NCBI RefSeq assembly: GCF_001305295.1
Contig: NZ_LJSI01000052.1
Location: 1 to 64,000, forward strand
Direction of reading: 5' to 3'
DNA from: Neptunomonas antarctica
Lineage (GTDB): Bacteria > Pseudomonadota > Gammaproteobacteria > Pseudomonadales > Balneatricaceae
Length of the DNA: 64,000 nucleotides
Position numbers and translations under genes: made by a program. This document shows positions 27,879 through 37,181 of this stretch, one piece after another; positions within the stretch are counted from its first letter, which is position 1; every line of letters starts with the position of its first letter. The notes beneath the pieces were generated by a model. It did not search any database and was not told where the DNA came from. It was given only the letters and a program-made list of their open reading frames with translations.

Positions 27879-28331
27879 TTATGTCAGTGCAGAAAATGAA
27901 TCGAGTAGAAAATGCCCCCGCGCTGAGGCAATCGGATGGCTTTTTCTATCCTGCCAGGCAATGATCGAACAATTTGCTACACGGCGCCCTTGTCGTTCTA
28001 TCTTGCACATCGCAAAGGTATCCCTATCTAAACCCGCCCGCATATAATCCACCGAAAAATCGATAATTTTAGCCAAGGCAGGATGCTCTAATTGCAGCGT
28101 CAACTGAAACGCAGCCGTCAGCTCCATAAACGAAGCGATTACCCCCCCGTGAATCGCCGGTATCGTGGGATTACCAATATTATCCGAATTACGCGGCAGA
28201 CGAAAAATCATCTCTTCGCCAAAACGTTCACACTTTACCCCGATCACGCCGGCATAAGGAATCAGATCGATAACCGGTTGATAATCGCCAGTCGCGTGGG
28301 CCTGATTCACGCGTTGCTGTAACAGGTCCAT
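27879..28331 (-). CDS. PaaI-family hot-dog thioesterase
   Basis: A 150-aa single hot-dog-fold protein, probably an acyl-CoA thioesterase. The helix region IPAIHGGVIASFMELTAAFQ is the HGG motif of the PaaI type, and DYMRAGLDRDTFAMCKIERQ the following strand pair. GAGGAGAG precedes the ATG. The start overlaps the stop of the next thioesterase gene upstream (TGATG), so the two are translated together. The substrate is unknown. Confidence 0.8.
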   Translation of the reverse strand: MDLLQQRVNQAHATGDYQPVIDLIPYAGVIGVKCERFGEEMIFRLPRNSDNIGNPTIPAIHGGVIASFMELTAAFQLTLQLEHPALAKIIDFSVDYMRAGLDRDTFAMCKIERQGRRVANCSIIAWQDRKSHPIASARGHFLLDSFSALT

Positions 28332-28834
28332 CAGATACTCTCCTCTATCAGTTTCGTCGTAGCTGTTATATCGACACCATCAATTATCGCTTTAAATGAT
28401 GCATCGGTATTTCCGTCGCCAGGACGCATAAAGGTGGAAATTGCATACGCCACCGGCTTATCGGGGTTTTCCTGATAAATAGTGGCCCGGGTGAACAACA
28501 CGTTACGCGTTACGCGGTAACATTCGGCAAAAGCGTATAGCGGCTGACTGGCAACAGGGGTCGACATATGATCAATACGCAGATCCAGGGTCGGGCATAA
28601 TTCGTACTCTTTCAGCGCAGGTATGGTTGATAAGCTAGTGGCGGTATCCACCAGCGTTGTCAGAACGCCGCCATGCATATAAGTATCAAAAGCCGAACTG
28701 ATTAGCTGATCTTGCACCGGCAAAACCACTGTTACGCTTTTTTCATCGGCTCTGATCACCTGCATCTGCAACTTACGCATGTGCGCGAGTGACGCAATAA
28801 AACGGCGGCACTTTTCCAGAATAAGTTGGCTCAT
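28331..28834 (-). CDS. PaaI-family hot-dog thioesterase (paralogue)
   Basis: A 167-aa second hot-dog thioesterase with AFDTYMHGGVLTTLVDTATS at the active-site helix and PTLDLRIDHMSTPVASQ in the strand region. It overlaps the DUF599 gene upstream by 4 bp and abuts the smaller thioesterase downstream, forming a tight three-gene operon. The two thioesterases are diverged, so they may form a heteromer or act on different acyl chains. Confidence 0.8.
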   Translation of the reverse strand: MSQLILEKCRRFIASLAHMRKLQMQVIRADEKSVTVVLPVQDQLISSAFDTYMHGGVLTTLVDTATSLSTIPALKEYELCPTLDLRIDHMSTPVASQPLYAFAECYRVTRNVLFTRATIYQENPDKPVAYAISTFMRPGDGNTDASFKAIIDGVDITATTKLIEESI

Positions 28835-29556
28835 TCTTTACGCTCCGGCTCGGTAGACATCATCAGTGTGCGCAACGTAGATGAGTTAAATTCCCGTCGG
28901 TACAGAACAAACGCAATAAACGTGGACAATGCAATAAAAAGTATAGGGTTAATGAACCATCCCAATACTGCCTGACTAAAGTAAAACGTCCGCAACCCTG
29001 TATTAAAGTTATTGGCGGCCATTGACGACATCTTGGCAATTCTTGACGCCGTCGCCTGTTTAACTTGCTTGGATGTCATTTCTTCGGGTGTAGGTGCACC
29101 ACCAATCATTACCGACACGAATCCGTACTGGCGCAGACTCCAGGTAAACTTAAAGAAGGCATAAACAAAAAGCACAATGAGTAGCAGTATTTTCAGTTCC
29201 CATTCCTGTCGGGTAGCCAGTATAGCAAAGGGGATATCTGCAACCAGATCAATCGCTCTCTCAGTAGACCCTAAGACGGTCATCAAACCGGCCAGAATCA
29301 GCATTGTGGTTGATGCAAAAAAGGATACACTACGTTCCAGATTAGCGATGGCTGATGTGTCAGCAATCCGGACTTCCCGTTCCATGACATGTTGCATCCA
29401 TTGCTGACGATACATGTGCATAACGCTGGCAAGACATGGCGTTGTGTAGCTTTTGCGTTTGGCATAATACATATAGCCACGGAAGCAGAGAACAAACCAG
29501 ACAAGTGCGGTCAGGCTTAGCCAGTTCTGGGTTAAAAGTACCAGAATTTCATCCAT
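28831..29556 (-). CDS. DUF599 membrane protein
   Basis: A 241-aa inner-membrane protein with about four hydrophobic helices (LTALVWFVLCFRGYMYY; FFASTTMLILAGLMTVLG; ILLLIVLFVYAFFKFTW; and a last one near residue 205). The MQHVMEREVRIADTSAIANL segment after helix one is typical of DUF599 proteins. Function is unknown. First gene of the operon with the two thioesterases; divergent from an EamA transporter over a short gap. Confidence 0.75.
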   Translation of the reverse strand: MDEILVLLTQNWLSLTALVWFVLCFRGYMYYAKRKSYTTPCLASVMHMYRQQWMQHVMEREVRIADTSAIANLERSVSFFASTTMLILAGLMTVLGSTERAIDLVADIPFAILATRQEWELKILLLIVLFVYAFFKFTWSLRQYGFVSVMIGGAPTPEEMTSKQVKQATASRIAKMSSMAANNFNTGLRTFYFSQAVLGWFINPILFIALSTFIAFVLYRREFNSSTLRTLMMSTEPERKE

Positions 29557-29614
29557 TTAAGTCATCCATTGAGTGCGTAAGCACCCATTGTAATTGAAGC
29601 GTCAGGATTCTCAA

Positions 29615-30526
29615 TTGATCTCTTCCCCTACACAAAACATTGGCCTGGGTGCCTTTTATGCGCTGGCCACTGCACTGATCATGAGCGTGGCTGCTGCATT
29701 GATCAAATATACAGCGATGCTGGTCAGCATAGAAATTATTGTGGCAGCACAATATGTCATCTGCGCTGTCTTTATGCTGCCCTGGCTATTGCGTAAAGGC
29801 ATACAGGGAGTCAAAACAGAAAAACTCAGCTTGCATATTATACGGGCACTTTGCGGCTGGGCCTGCTTCTATACCTATTACCTGGCTATCGCCCACATTC
29901 CCCTTGTGGATGCTGCTTTGCTACGCAACGCCGCTCCACTGTGTGTCCCTTTTCTTATTTTACTGGTATATAGAATCCATATCGCCTGGATACGCTGGAT
30001 TCCGATAGCCATCGGTTTTATTGGCATTGGCTTAATTCTCAAACCCGACGGAAACGCGCTGAGTGTCTGGCACCTGATTGGTTTTGGGTCAGCCATTACT
30101 CTGGCAGGATCCATTCTCAGCACACGTATGCTGACGCGCTCCGAACCGACGAATCGGGTTTTGTTTTATTACTTTGGATTATCTGCCATCGCGAGCACCC
30201 CATTGGCAATACTTAACTGGCAGCCGATTCCTGTCGCAGCGCTCTTGCCGATGCTGCTGATTGGTTTATCCATCTGGTTAACGATGTGGCTATATACGCA
30301 AGCGTACCTTTATGCAAAAGCATCGGTGATCTCGCCCATCAGTTATTGTGGTGTCGTATTTACCGGATTCTGGGGGTGGTATTTCTGGGACCATATTCCG
30401 GATTGGTTATCATTGGCCGGTGTAATCCTGGTCGTTAGTGGAGGGATGGGGTCGCTGTTATTGGGATCGCAGGCAGAAAAACGTGAGGCAGGTTTAAGTA
30501 AGGCTCCTGATAAGCCGAGCGTCTAG
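29615..30526 (+). CDS. EamA/DMT-family transporter
   Basis: An inner-membrane metabolite transporter with ten hydrophobic helices arranged as two EamA halves (first half from FYALATALIMSVAAALIKYT, second from WHLIGFGSAITLAGSILS). At about 303 aa the size is standard. The start is uncertain: the TTG at 29615 has AGGA 8 nt upstream and is preferred; the frame opens with another TTG at 29594. No ATG precedes the first helix. The substrate is unknown. Confidence 0.8.
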   Translation: MISSPTQNIGLGAFYALATALIMSVAAALIKYTAMLVSIEIIVAAQYVICAVFMLPWLLRKGIQGVKTEKLSLHIIRALCGWACFYTYYLAIAHIPLVDAALLRNAAPLCVPFLILLVYRIHIAWIRWIPIAIGFIGIGLILKPDGNALSVWHLIGFGSAITLAGSILSTRMLTRSEPTNRVLFYYFGLSAIASTPLAILNWQPIPVAALLPMLLIGLSIWLTMWLYTQAYLYAKASVISPISYCGVVFTGFWGWYFWDHIPDWLSLAGVILVVSGGMGSLLLGSQAEKREAGLSKAPDKPSV

Positions 30527-30550
30527 CAGACGGTTACTCGTTAAAACGAG

Positions 30551-30586
30551 AAAAGCCGGTCTATATCGCAAAGACCGGCTTTATTC
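30551..30586. terminator. Terminator between EamA and luxS genes
   Basis: AAGCCGGTCT (30553-30562) pairs with AGACCGGCTT (30572-30581); A-rich before and T-rich after. It lies between convergent genes and probably serves both. Confidence 0.75.
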
Positions 30587-30627
30587 TAAACATCAACGTT
30601 AAAGACAAGCGGTAAAATCGGCCTGAA

Positions 30628-31140
30628 TTACGAGTGACTTTTCAGGAATTCAGGATCTAATTTCAGCTCATCATTACTGTTAACCGAAATACCGCGCGAT
30701 TTCACATTAGCGGCAATTTGCTTTGCTTCATCTAATGAATGCATCTCTTGCGTGCCACACTGGTACTCGTTCAGCTCAGGAATCTGGTTCTGTGACTGTA
30801 CTTTCTCAACATCATCCATGGCCGCTAGCCAAGCATCGCCTACTTGCGTCTCGGTAGGATGGCCAATAAGGCTCATATAGAAGCCTGTACGGCAACCCAT
30901 TGGAGAAATATCAATAATTTCAACGTTATCGCCATTCAAATGTTCACGCATAAAACCAGCAAACAGATGCTCAAGCGTATGAATACCGCGCTCACTCAGA
31001 ATCTCTTTGTTGGGTAAGCAAAAACGCAGATCAAAAACGGTGATCGTATCGCCACTCGGTGTTTGCATTGATTTGGCCACACGAACAGCTGGCGCGTGCA
31101 TACGTGTGTGGTCAACGGTAAAGCTATCTAACAATGGCAT
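30628..31140 (-). CDS. luxS: S-ribosylhomocysteine lyase
   Basis: Converts S-ribosylhomocysteine to homocysteine and the autoinducer-2 precursor DPD. The ATG at 31140 has AGAGGAAAG upstream and gives the usual N-terminus [14 protein letters not shown]; the frame extends ten codons further without support. Metal ligands are His54 and His58 (GIHTLEHLF) and Cys128; Cys83 in PMGCRTGFY is the second catalytic cysteine. All are present, so the 170-aa enzyme should be active. It stands alone, separated by terminators. Confidence 0.96.
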   Translation of the reverse strand: MPLLDSFTVDHTRMHAPAVRVAKSMQTPSGDTITVFDLRFCLPNKEILSERGIHTLEHLFAGFMREHLNGDNVEIIDISPMGCRTGFYMSLIGHPTETQVGDAWLAAMDDVEKVQSQNQIPELNEYQCGTQEMHSLDEAKQIAANVKSRGISVNSNDELKLDPEFLKSHS

Positions 31141-31310
31141 GGACTTTCCTCTTAAAACGCTATTATTCACTTTTAATGGGATGATTATCCCAATGGAGGG
31201 AACCTTTAATCAACAGTAATCCATCATTGATTACTGACACTGTATAATTGAGTTCTTATTTAGGGCACTTAATTCAAGCAATTATTGAAAAAGAAGAAAA
31301 CACAGCCCCA

Positions 31311-32861
31311 TTAAGATGAACAGCTTAGGCTAATACCACCGGCCCACTCTGGCGCCTCTCCCGCATAACGGGCAAACTCCGGTTTCTCTTCAAAGGGATT
31401 ACGCACAACGCTAAGCAACGTATTGACCAGTCGGTAATCACCGTCATTGGCTTCACGAATCGCCTCTTCAAGCATGTAGCTGCGTAGTAAATAACAAGGG
31501 TTCACACTGCGCATTTGCTGTTGCATGATAGGAAAACTGGCCATTTCCAACGCCGCACGATGGGTGTAAGCCACCAGCCAATCCGTTGCCGCAACAGGAT
31601 CGCTAAAATGACGCAGGCATTGCTGTAAGCTTGTATCATTATCCGGATCAAGATCACAAAGATCGCGCAGGAAACGATTAAGATCAATACGTTGCACGGT
31701 GGCAAGTTGAATCAACTGATCAATCAGCACATCATCACCGTCTTGCGCTACAACCAAGCCTAAGCGCGCGCGCATCTGCTGATAATAAGCCTGCTGATAC
31801 AGATCTTTATAGTCATCCAGCGCGGCGACCAAGGCATCTCGCTTAATCAGAGGCAATAACGCCTGAGCTAAACATGAAAGATTCCACAGCATAACATCCG
31901 GCTGACGTTTAAAGGCATAACGCCCTTCATGGTCGGTATGGTTGCTCACATAGTCCGGTTTGTACTGATCCATAAACACATAAGGACCGTAATCGAAGGT
32001 TTCCCCTAAGATCGACATATTATCGGTATTCATCACGCCATGAACAAAACCATACGCCTGCCACTTCGCGACCATTTCAATGGAACGATCGCGAATCGCT
32101 TTAAACATAGCAAGGTAAGCAGACTCTGACTCTTTTACATCAACATTATTTGTATCAAGATCGTTAGCCTGCGGAGCCTCACCTAACGGGCTTTTACGAT
32201 CCCCTTCGCATTCTGTAAAATATCGATCCAGACAAGTGTCAGCCAGCGTTTTCAGTGCATCATACTGACGGCTGTAATAGAGATGCTCAAAATGACCAAA
32301 GCGGATATGACATTGCGTTACACGCAGCACCTTAGCGCACGGCTCCATCCCTTCACGCATCGTATATTCGTCACTGCCTACCAGACAGAGCGCACGCGTC
32401 GTCGGAATATGCAGCCCCTCCATTGCAGCACTGATCAGGTATTCACGGATACTCGAACGCAGTACAGCACGGCCGTCACCAAAACGAGAATAAGCGGTTT
32501 TACCGGCACCTTTAAGATGCAGATCCCAACGCTCGTCTTTACTGTTAACCACTTCACCCAGCAACAAACCACGGCCATCACCCAGATCAGGATTATATTG
32601 GCCAAACTGATGCCCACCATACTTCATAGCCAGCGGCTCACTGCCGGTTAAAATCTCCCCGCCACCAAAAAAACGGGCTAGCTCTGAAGGAGATACCTTA
32701 CACGGATCCAGATCCAGCATGTAGGCGACATCTGGATTAAAGCTGACCAAATGAGCGTTCTTTAATCCCCGGGGATTAACCCGATGATAAAAATTTTCGG
32801 GAAAATCCAGATAACTATTTTCCAGTTTCAACTCACTAAGTGTTTTTAACATACCGACCAT
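31311..32861 (-). CDS. selO: SelO-type protein adenylyltransferase (YdiU)
   Basis: A pseudokinase-fold enzyme that transfers AMP to protein Ser/Thr/Tyr residues, linked to redox stress. Signatures: MKYGGHQFGQYNPDLGDGR, KGAGKTAYSRFGDGRAVLR, HGVMNTDNMSILGETFDYGP. The protein ends in SLSCSS, where eukaryotic homologues carry selenocysteine; here the codon is TGT, so it is ordinary cysteine. The start was set at the ATG at 32861, which has AGGA close by; the frame runs up to a TTG at 32909, and another ATG lies at 32852. At about 516 aa it is near the family norm of 480-500. Confidence 0.92.
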   Translation of the reverse strand: MVGMLKTLSELKLENSYLDFPENFYHRVNPRGLKNAHLVSFNPDVAYMLDLDPCKVSPSELARFFGGGEILTGSEPLAMKYGGHQFGQYNPDLGDGRGLLLGEVVNSKDERWDLHLKGAGKTAYSRFGDGRAVLRSSIREYLISAAMEGLHIPTTRALCLVGSDEYTMREGMEPCAKVLRVTQCHIRFGHFEHLYYSRQYDALKTLADTCLDRYFTECEGDRKSPLGEAPQANDLDTNNVDVKESESAYLAMFKAIRDRSIEMVAKWQAYGFVHGVMNTDNMSILGETFDYGPYVFMDQYKPDYVSNHTDHEGRYAFKRQPDVMLWNLSCLAQALLPLIKRDALVAALDDYKDLYQQAYYQQMRARLGLVVAQDGDDVLIDQLIQLATVQRIDLNRFLRDLCDLDPDNDTSLQQCLRHFSDPVAATDWLVAYTHRAALEMASFPIMQQQMRSVNPCYLLRSYMLEEAIREANDGDYRLVNTLLSVVRNPFEEKPEFARYAGEAPEWAGGISLSCSS

Positions 32862-33015
32862 AATTCCTGATGAAGCAATGACATATGTATACCTTATCAT
32901 TTTACTCAACTATTCGCATCCAACAGCTGATAGATAACGCTGCTTAGTAAACTTCCCTTTATTTCGACAGGCTTTTACCTCAGACTGCTGAAAAAACTAC
33001 CGAAGTACCATCGCT

Positions 33016-33339
33016 ATGTATATAGAGTTTTCTGATCTGCTCTGGTTCACCCTAATTTGCCTTTTTCTCTGGTACTGGTGGTCAGCACAAAAAGTAAAAG
33101 AGATTGCACTCAACGCGGCACGCAAAAACTGTAAGGATATGTCGCTACAATTACTGGATGAAAACGTCGGGCTAAGAGCGTTATGGATAAAGCGGGACGA
33201 TAACGGCCAACTCAGGCTGTGGCGACGTTATATGTTTGAGTTCTCCTCAACGGGAGAAGATCGCTATCTGGGTAAAGTTATTATGCTGGGCCTTCGTGTT
33301 ACCGATGTAGAGCTTCAGCCGCATCGACTCAATGAGTAA
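33016..33339 (+). CDS. DUF3301 single-helix membrane protein
   Basis: A 107-aa protein with one N-terminal membrane helix (LLWFTLICLFLWYWW) and a conserved soluble part: AARKNCKDMSLQLLDENVGL and RLWRRYMFEFSSTGEDRY are hallmarks of DUF3301, a family of unknown function widespread in gammaproteobacteria. Monocistronic, divergent from selO. Confidence 0.85.
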   Translation: MYIEFSDLLWFTLICLFLWYWWSAQKVKEIALNAARKNCKDMSLQLLDENVGLRALWIKRDDNGQLRLWRRYMFEFSSTGEDRYLGKVIMLGLRVTDVELQPHRLNE

Positions 33340-33398
33340 ATGCGGCTTGGTATCTGCTCTAATCGGGTGATGCTCTGATATGAACGCGTTAATAGTTG

Positions 33399-33941
33399 CT
33401 AGTCACGAGCGTTGGCAGGATTAGTTTCATCGTTCTCTTGATCATACTCGTCTTCATCCAGTTCATCTTCAGGATGTTCAACTTCGTAAACATTATCAGC
33501 GCCATCATCGTAATCAAAAGCCCCTAAAAAAGTCATATATTGATCTTTTTCAACACCTGAAATCTTAAGGCTATACTCAACCTCAAACAACAACACGATC
33601 CAGGATACTTGCTCAAGTTTTTTCTTGCGCGCCTTACTCATCAATGTTTCGATATACGACGTCGAAAACGAGCACGCACCTGCCGCCACTTCAATGCTGA
33701 TCAGCCCTTCTTCAGCACCATTGGTTTCTAAATTATCAGGCATAAAATACTTAAGATTAAAGTTTTTAGACCAGGTATTAACCGCGCGGGTATTATTTTT
33801 ACTAAACGTCTCTTCAAAATAATCATCAGGCACATCAGCATAAGGATGTTGCGACGCCCACACCGACACCTTGTACTTCTTCGTAAAATCGTGGCCTTTG
33901 TCGGCTTTAACCTGATTCTTTCTCAGCTGCTTATCTGTCAC
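33399..33941 (-). CDS. Imm22-like protein of unknown function
   Basis: A soluble 180-aa protein with a basic N-terminus, an alpha/beta middle (YKVSVWASQHPYADVPDDYF; GLISIEVAAGACSFSTSYIE; VSWIVLLFEVEYS) and a strongly acidic tail (DELDEDEYDQENDETN). The opening VSVWAS segment and the overall plan recall the Imm22 family of polymorphic-toxin immunity proteins; this assignment is tentative. No toxin gene is next to it. The GTG start has AGGAAGG 4 nt upstream. It is followed upstream on the same strand by the PqiA-domain gene, with 50 bp between. Confidence 0.6.
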   Translation of the reverse strand: MTDKQLRKNQVKADKGHDFTKKYKVSVWASQHPYADVPDDYFEETFSKNNTRAVNTWSKNFNLKYFMPDNLETNGAEEGLISIEVAAGACSFSTSYIETLMSKARKKKLEQVSWIVLLFEVEYSLKISGVEKDQYMTFLGAFDYDDGADNVYEVEHPEDELDEDEYDQENDETNPANARD

Positions 33942-33993
33942 GTTACCTTCCTACTACCTGATTAACTCACTAAAGAGCTTATTAAAGTGCCTG

Positions 33994-34473
33994 CTAAAGG
34001 GGATTCGTCTGTTGCGCTTTTGTGGGTAAACCATCCGCTAAACTGACCACCCGGGCGGTAACATACATGGTTAATACCACCGCCGCCGTGAAAGCATACA
34101 GACCAAAACGCATCTCCACACTCGCTATTGCTCCCAGTTTAACCGCAACCACCAGCACCGCCACCACAAAAACATCGAGCATCGACCACTTCCCGAACAG
34201 ATGCATCCAGTGTAAATATCTATCAAGATGCACAGAAGCCTGCTGTTTATCACTGAGCAACTTATATAAAACCGCCATTTTCAACAGCGGCAACATAACA
34301 CTAAATCCAGTAATCAACACAAATAGAAAAAATTGCCCCTCTTTTAAAAGCCCTAACGCACCACTGAGCACCGAGAAGGTATTTTCCAACAACACAAACT
34401 TTGTCATGGTGATTATCGGCGTAACCAAGCCTGCAATAAATACGATAAATGTAATAGCCAGAAGAATTTTCAA
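33994..34473 (-). CDS. Paraquat-inducible protein A domain membrane protein
   Basis: A 159-aa inner-membrane protein with four helices and the conserved PqiA core HLFGKWSMLDVFVVAVLVVA following MLPLLKMAVLYKLL. It corresponds to a single PqiA half rather than the two-domain PqiA of E. coli. Such proteins are thought to work with MCE-type lipid transport, but no MCE gene is in the window. The N-terminus is uncertain: the frame starts with TTG at 34473, and no ATG precedes helix one. Confidence 0.8.
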   Translation of the reverse strand: MKILLAITFIVFIAGLVTPIITMTKFVLLENTFSVLSGALGLLKEGQFFLFVLITGFSVMLPLLKMAVLYKLLSDKQQASVHLDRYLHWMHLFGKWSMLDVFVVAVLVVAVKLGAIASVEMRFGLYAFTAAVVLTMYVTARVVSLADGLPTKAQQTNPL

Positions 34474-34566
34474 CCGCCGGGTCTCAACAGGGAAATGGTT
34501 TGCAATATTGATATGTGTGGTTCCTGTGAATTAATACATGAACGAGAAAAATCTCTCTCGATATGA

Positions 34567-34890
34567 TCCCTGCCTAGGCATTTTAACGGTTTATTAAGAC
34601 TCGGACCAGATGGACATCCTCTACCCAAGATAACTCATCGATTTCAATATGCCGACGGTGGGGGCGAAGATGCATGGCTGATTGCTTTGAGTGCCATGGC
34701 TTCCTGGCAACCCTGGTGTCACGATAAAAACGAGGACTCGTGCAATGAGTGAGTATTAACCCTTGAATATATTATTTGGCGTCGAGTATAGCTAAGATGA
34801 AACTTCAACGAAGCAGAACTCAATCACCTGATTGAGTATGTGAGTACGAGTATTAATCACGGCTTACGTATAAACCGTGACCATTACTGA
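34567..34890 (+). pseudogene. Decayed coding remnant with in-frame stops
   Basis: One plus-strand frame reads like protein for about 61 codons (LGPDGHPLPKITHRFQYADG, then EDAWLIALSAMASWQPW) up to TGA 34750. It continues in the same frame past TAG and TGA into NFNEAELNHLIEYVSTSINH and a last stop at 34888. Three stops of two kinds argue for decay, not recoding. No start is visible. I do not recognise the family. It fills most of the 460 bp gap between the PqiA-domain gene and opgH. Confidence 0.35.
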
Positions 34891-34937
34891 TGCTTACCTC
34901 ATGAAACAGGTTTTAACGAAACTTCTGTTAATCAAAC

Positions 34938-37181
34938 CTATATTAACGATTCCGGTAGTAACGACTCCTCTGATAGTGGAGATTTTGTTGGCAAGGATGG
35001 TGTTACCTGAGAAAGCGATAGCTGAGACAGTGCCGTAAATAGAGCGGGAGTGGCCAACACCAATGCCTGCTCACGCTGATTCAGATAAGAGACAGCCTCA
35101 CTCACACTGGTCGCCTCACGGATTTTCATAGCAGCCGTGGCTTCAACAGCATCAACTTTGCCACGGGCTCGTGTTGGCATACGATCAATCAGGGCCAGAT
35201 GCACGGCGTACCAGCGAGGGTCACTGGCGAGTGTAAGCAGATCGGGCGCATGACTCACGGCGGTTTCATAAGCGCCGCGTGTTTCGTCCATCGCCTGGCG
35301 AATTGCGGGTCTTACGCTTTCATCGGGTGTACGTAGTAACCCCCATTTTTTGACGCGTGCACCAATACTCCAGGAACTCGTTAGCATCGATAGCGGCACA
35401 GACAGCAACATGCCGGCAATGGCAGGTGATAACCATGCAAGCAATACTAAGGAGTTAAAGTAAGCGGCAACGGTTAAAAATATGCCGACAGCCATGTGCC
35501 AACGGTGTCTATAAATCAGAGATTTAAGTGGCAAACTGCCATCATCACGTCGCTGCGGATTCCAACCTGAATCTTGTCCTAGCAGAATCGACATGACCGC
35601 ACCGCTGTGAATCAACATCATGACCGGAGCAATCAATGCCGACAGGATCGCTTCGAGAATAAAACTCAATATAAGACGGATAAACCCACCCGACTGGCGG
35701 CGTAACTGACCATTGATGATAAACGCGATAAAGCCAAGTATTTTAGGCGTGAACAATATCACCATGGTAAAGATAAATAGCGTTAATGCACGGGCCGCAT
35801 CCATTCGGGGCCAGGAAGGAAACAGTGAAAATTCATCTGTAAAATACTCAGGACGAATAAATTGGGCTTGCAATGCCAATACCAGACCGACCACGATCAA
35901 CATAAACCACAAGGGGGAGGAGAGGTAAGACATAATACCCGTCAACAAATGTGTACGGCTAACCCAGTGCAGACCTTTGGCCGTAACAACACGACTGTGC
36001 TGAAGGTTACCCTGACACCAGCGGCGATCGCGTACCGCCAGATCAATCATCGACGGAGGGCACTCTTCGTATGATCCGCTCAAATCAGCAGCAATCACAA
36101 CACTCCAACCCGCACGACGAATCAGCGCCGCTTCAACAAAATCGTGGCTGAGTATATGTCCACCAAAAGGAGGATTGCCTTTCAGGTCAGGTAACCCTGC
36201 GGCTGACATAAACGCGCACGTTCTAATAATCGCATTATGCCCCCAGAAATTACCTTCTTTGTCAGTCCACCATGCAAGCCCTGTACCCACGACCGGCCCA
36301 TATACACGGGTGGCAAATTGCTGCAGGCGTGCCATTAAGGTTGTGCCATTAATCAGCTGAGGGATAGTTTGGATCAATCCGGCATCGGGATCGGCCTGCA
36401 TACGACGCGCTAACTCAAGCATCGTACCTGCTTCCATCAGGCTGTCAGCATCAAGCACTAAAAGGTGATCATAACCTGCACCCCAACGACGACAAAAGTC
36501 CGCAACATTACCCGCTTTACGGGCCGTGTTTTGACGTCTGCGGCGGTAATACACATTAATGGTCTTGCCAATACGTGCACGTAGCGTATGAAAAGCAGCT
36601 TCTTCAGTAATGGCAATGTCGGGATCGGTCGTATCACTGATAACAAACCAATCAAAGGCACGCCCTTCTCCGCTTTCTTCTATCGCGCACGCCATCGCTT
36701 CAATCGATGCAAATATACGTTCAGGGGCTTCATTATAGGTAGGCATTAGCACGGCGGTTCGTGTATGCAGTGGAGCGCTCAGCAGTGGGCGAGGGAAAAA
36801 GCGCTGCCCCACAACATAAAAAAATCCGACAATTGAGCCGCTAAATGCCACCGTAATCCAACTGAACGTCAGACTAAACAATATCAGCACCAGATACTCG
36901 ACGAAGGTCATTTCACCAACGGCGAGTACCGCACGCATTTCATTAATACCCCACAACGAGAGCAACACGGCAGTACCCAGAACCAACCAGCGCCGCCAGC
37001 TATGAGACCGGCAGCCATTAGGATTCACAGGCTGACGTTTAGCATCAACACCGAATTCCCGCAATGACTGAACCGGCATCTCGCCGGGACATTCATCCGG
37101 CATACCCGATTCAATCGTTAGCATATCTGCGTCATTATCATGGTCAGTATTAGATTTAATAGTGTGGTTTACCGTGACCAC
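34938..37181 (-). CDS. opgH: Glucans biosynthesis glucosyltransferase H
   Basis: The inner-membrane glycosyltransferase that builds the backbone of osmoregulated periplasmic glucans from UDP-glucose. N-terminal helices ([32 protein letters not shown]) flank a GT2 domain with [35 protein letters not shown] and [16 protein letters not shown], followed by further helices. At 747 aa it is shorter than the 847 aa E. coli protein, mostly at both termini. It starts with GTG inside the end of opgG (13 bp overlap), so translation is coupled. Confidence 0.95.
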   Translation of the reverse strand: MVTVNHTIKSNTDHDNDADMLTIESGMPDECPGEMPVQSLREFGVDAKRQPVNPNGCRSHSWRRWLVLGTAVLLSLWGINEMRAVLAVGEMTFVEYLVLILFSLTFSWITVAFSGSIVGFFYVVGQRFFPRPLLSAPLHTRTAVLMPTYNEAPERIFASIEAMACAIEESGEGRAFDWFVISDTTDPDIAITEEAAFHTLRARIGKTINVYYRRRRQNTARKAGNVADFCRRWGAGYDHLLVLDADSLMEAGTMLELARRMQADPDAGLIQTIPQLINGTTLMARLQQFATRVYGPVVGTGLAWWTDKEGNFWGHNAIIRTCAFMSAAGLPDLKGNPPFGGHILSHDFVEAALIRRAGWSVVIAADLSGSYEECPPSMIDLAVRDRRWCQGNLQHSRVVTAKGLHWVSRTHLLTGIMSYLSSPLWFMLIVVGLVLALQAQFIRPEYFTDEFSLFPSWPRMDAARALTLFIFTMVILFTPKILGFIAFIINGQLRRQSGGFIRLILSFILEAILSALIAPVMMLIHSGAVMSILLGQDSGWNPQRRDDGSLPLKSLIYRHRWHMAVGIFLTVAAYFNSLVLLAWLSPAIAGMLLSVPLSMLTSSWSIGARVKKWGLLRTPDESVRPAIRQAMDETRGAYETAVSHAPDLLTLASDPRWYAVHLALIDRMPTRARGKVDAVEATAAMKIREATSVSEAVSYLNQREQALVLATPALFTALSQLSLSQVTPSLPTKSPLSEESLLPESLI

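Noticed and set aside
31311-31340. Selenocysteine codon at the end of SelO
   Set aside because: The codon at the CSS motif is TGT, and the frame ends at a normal TAA directly after.
34753-34800. Stop-codon recoding in the frame at 34.6-34.9 kb
   Set aside because: Both TGA and TAG interrupt it, so no single recoding rule explains the frame; gene decay is simpler.
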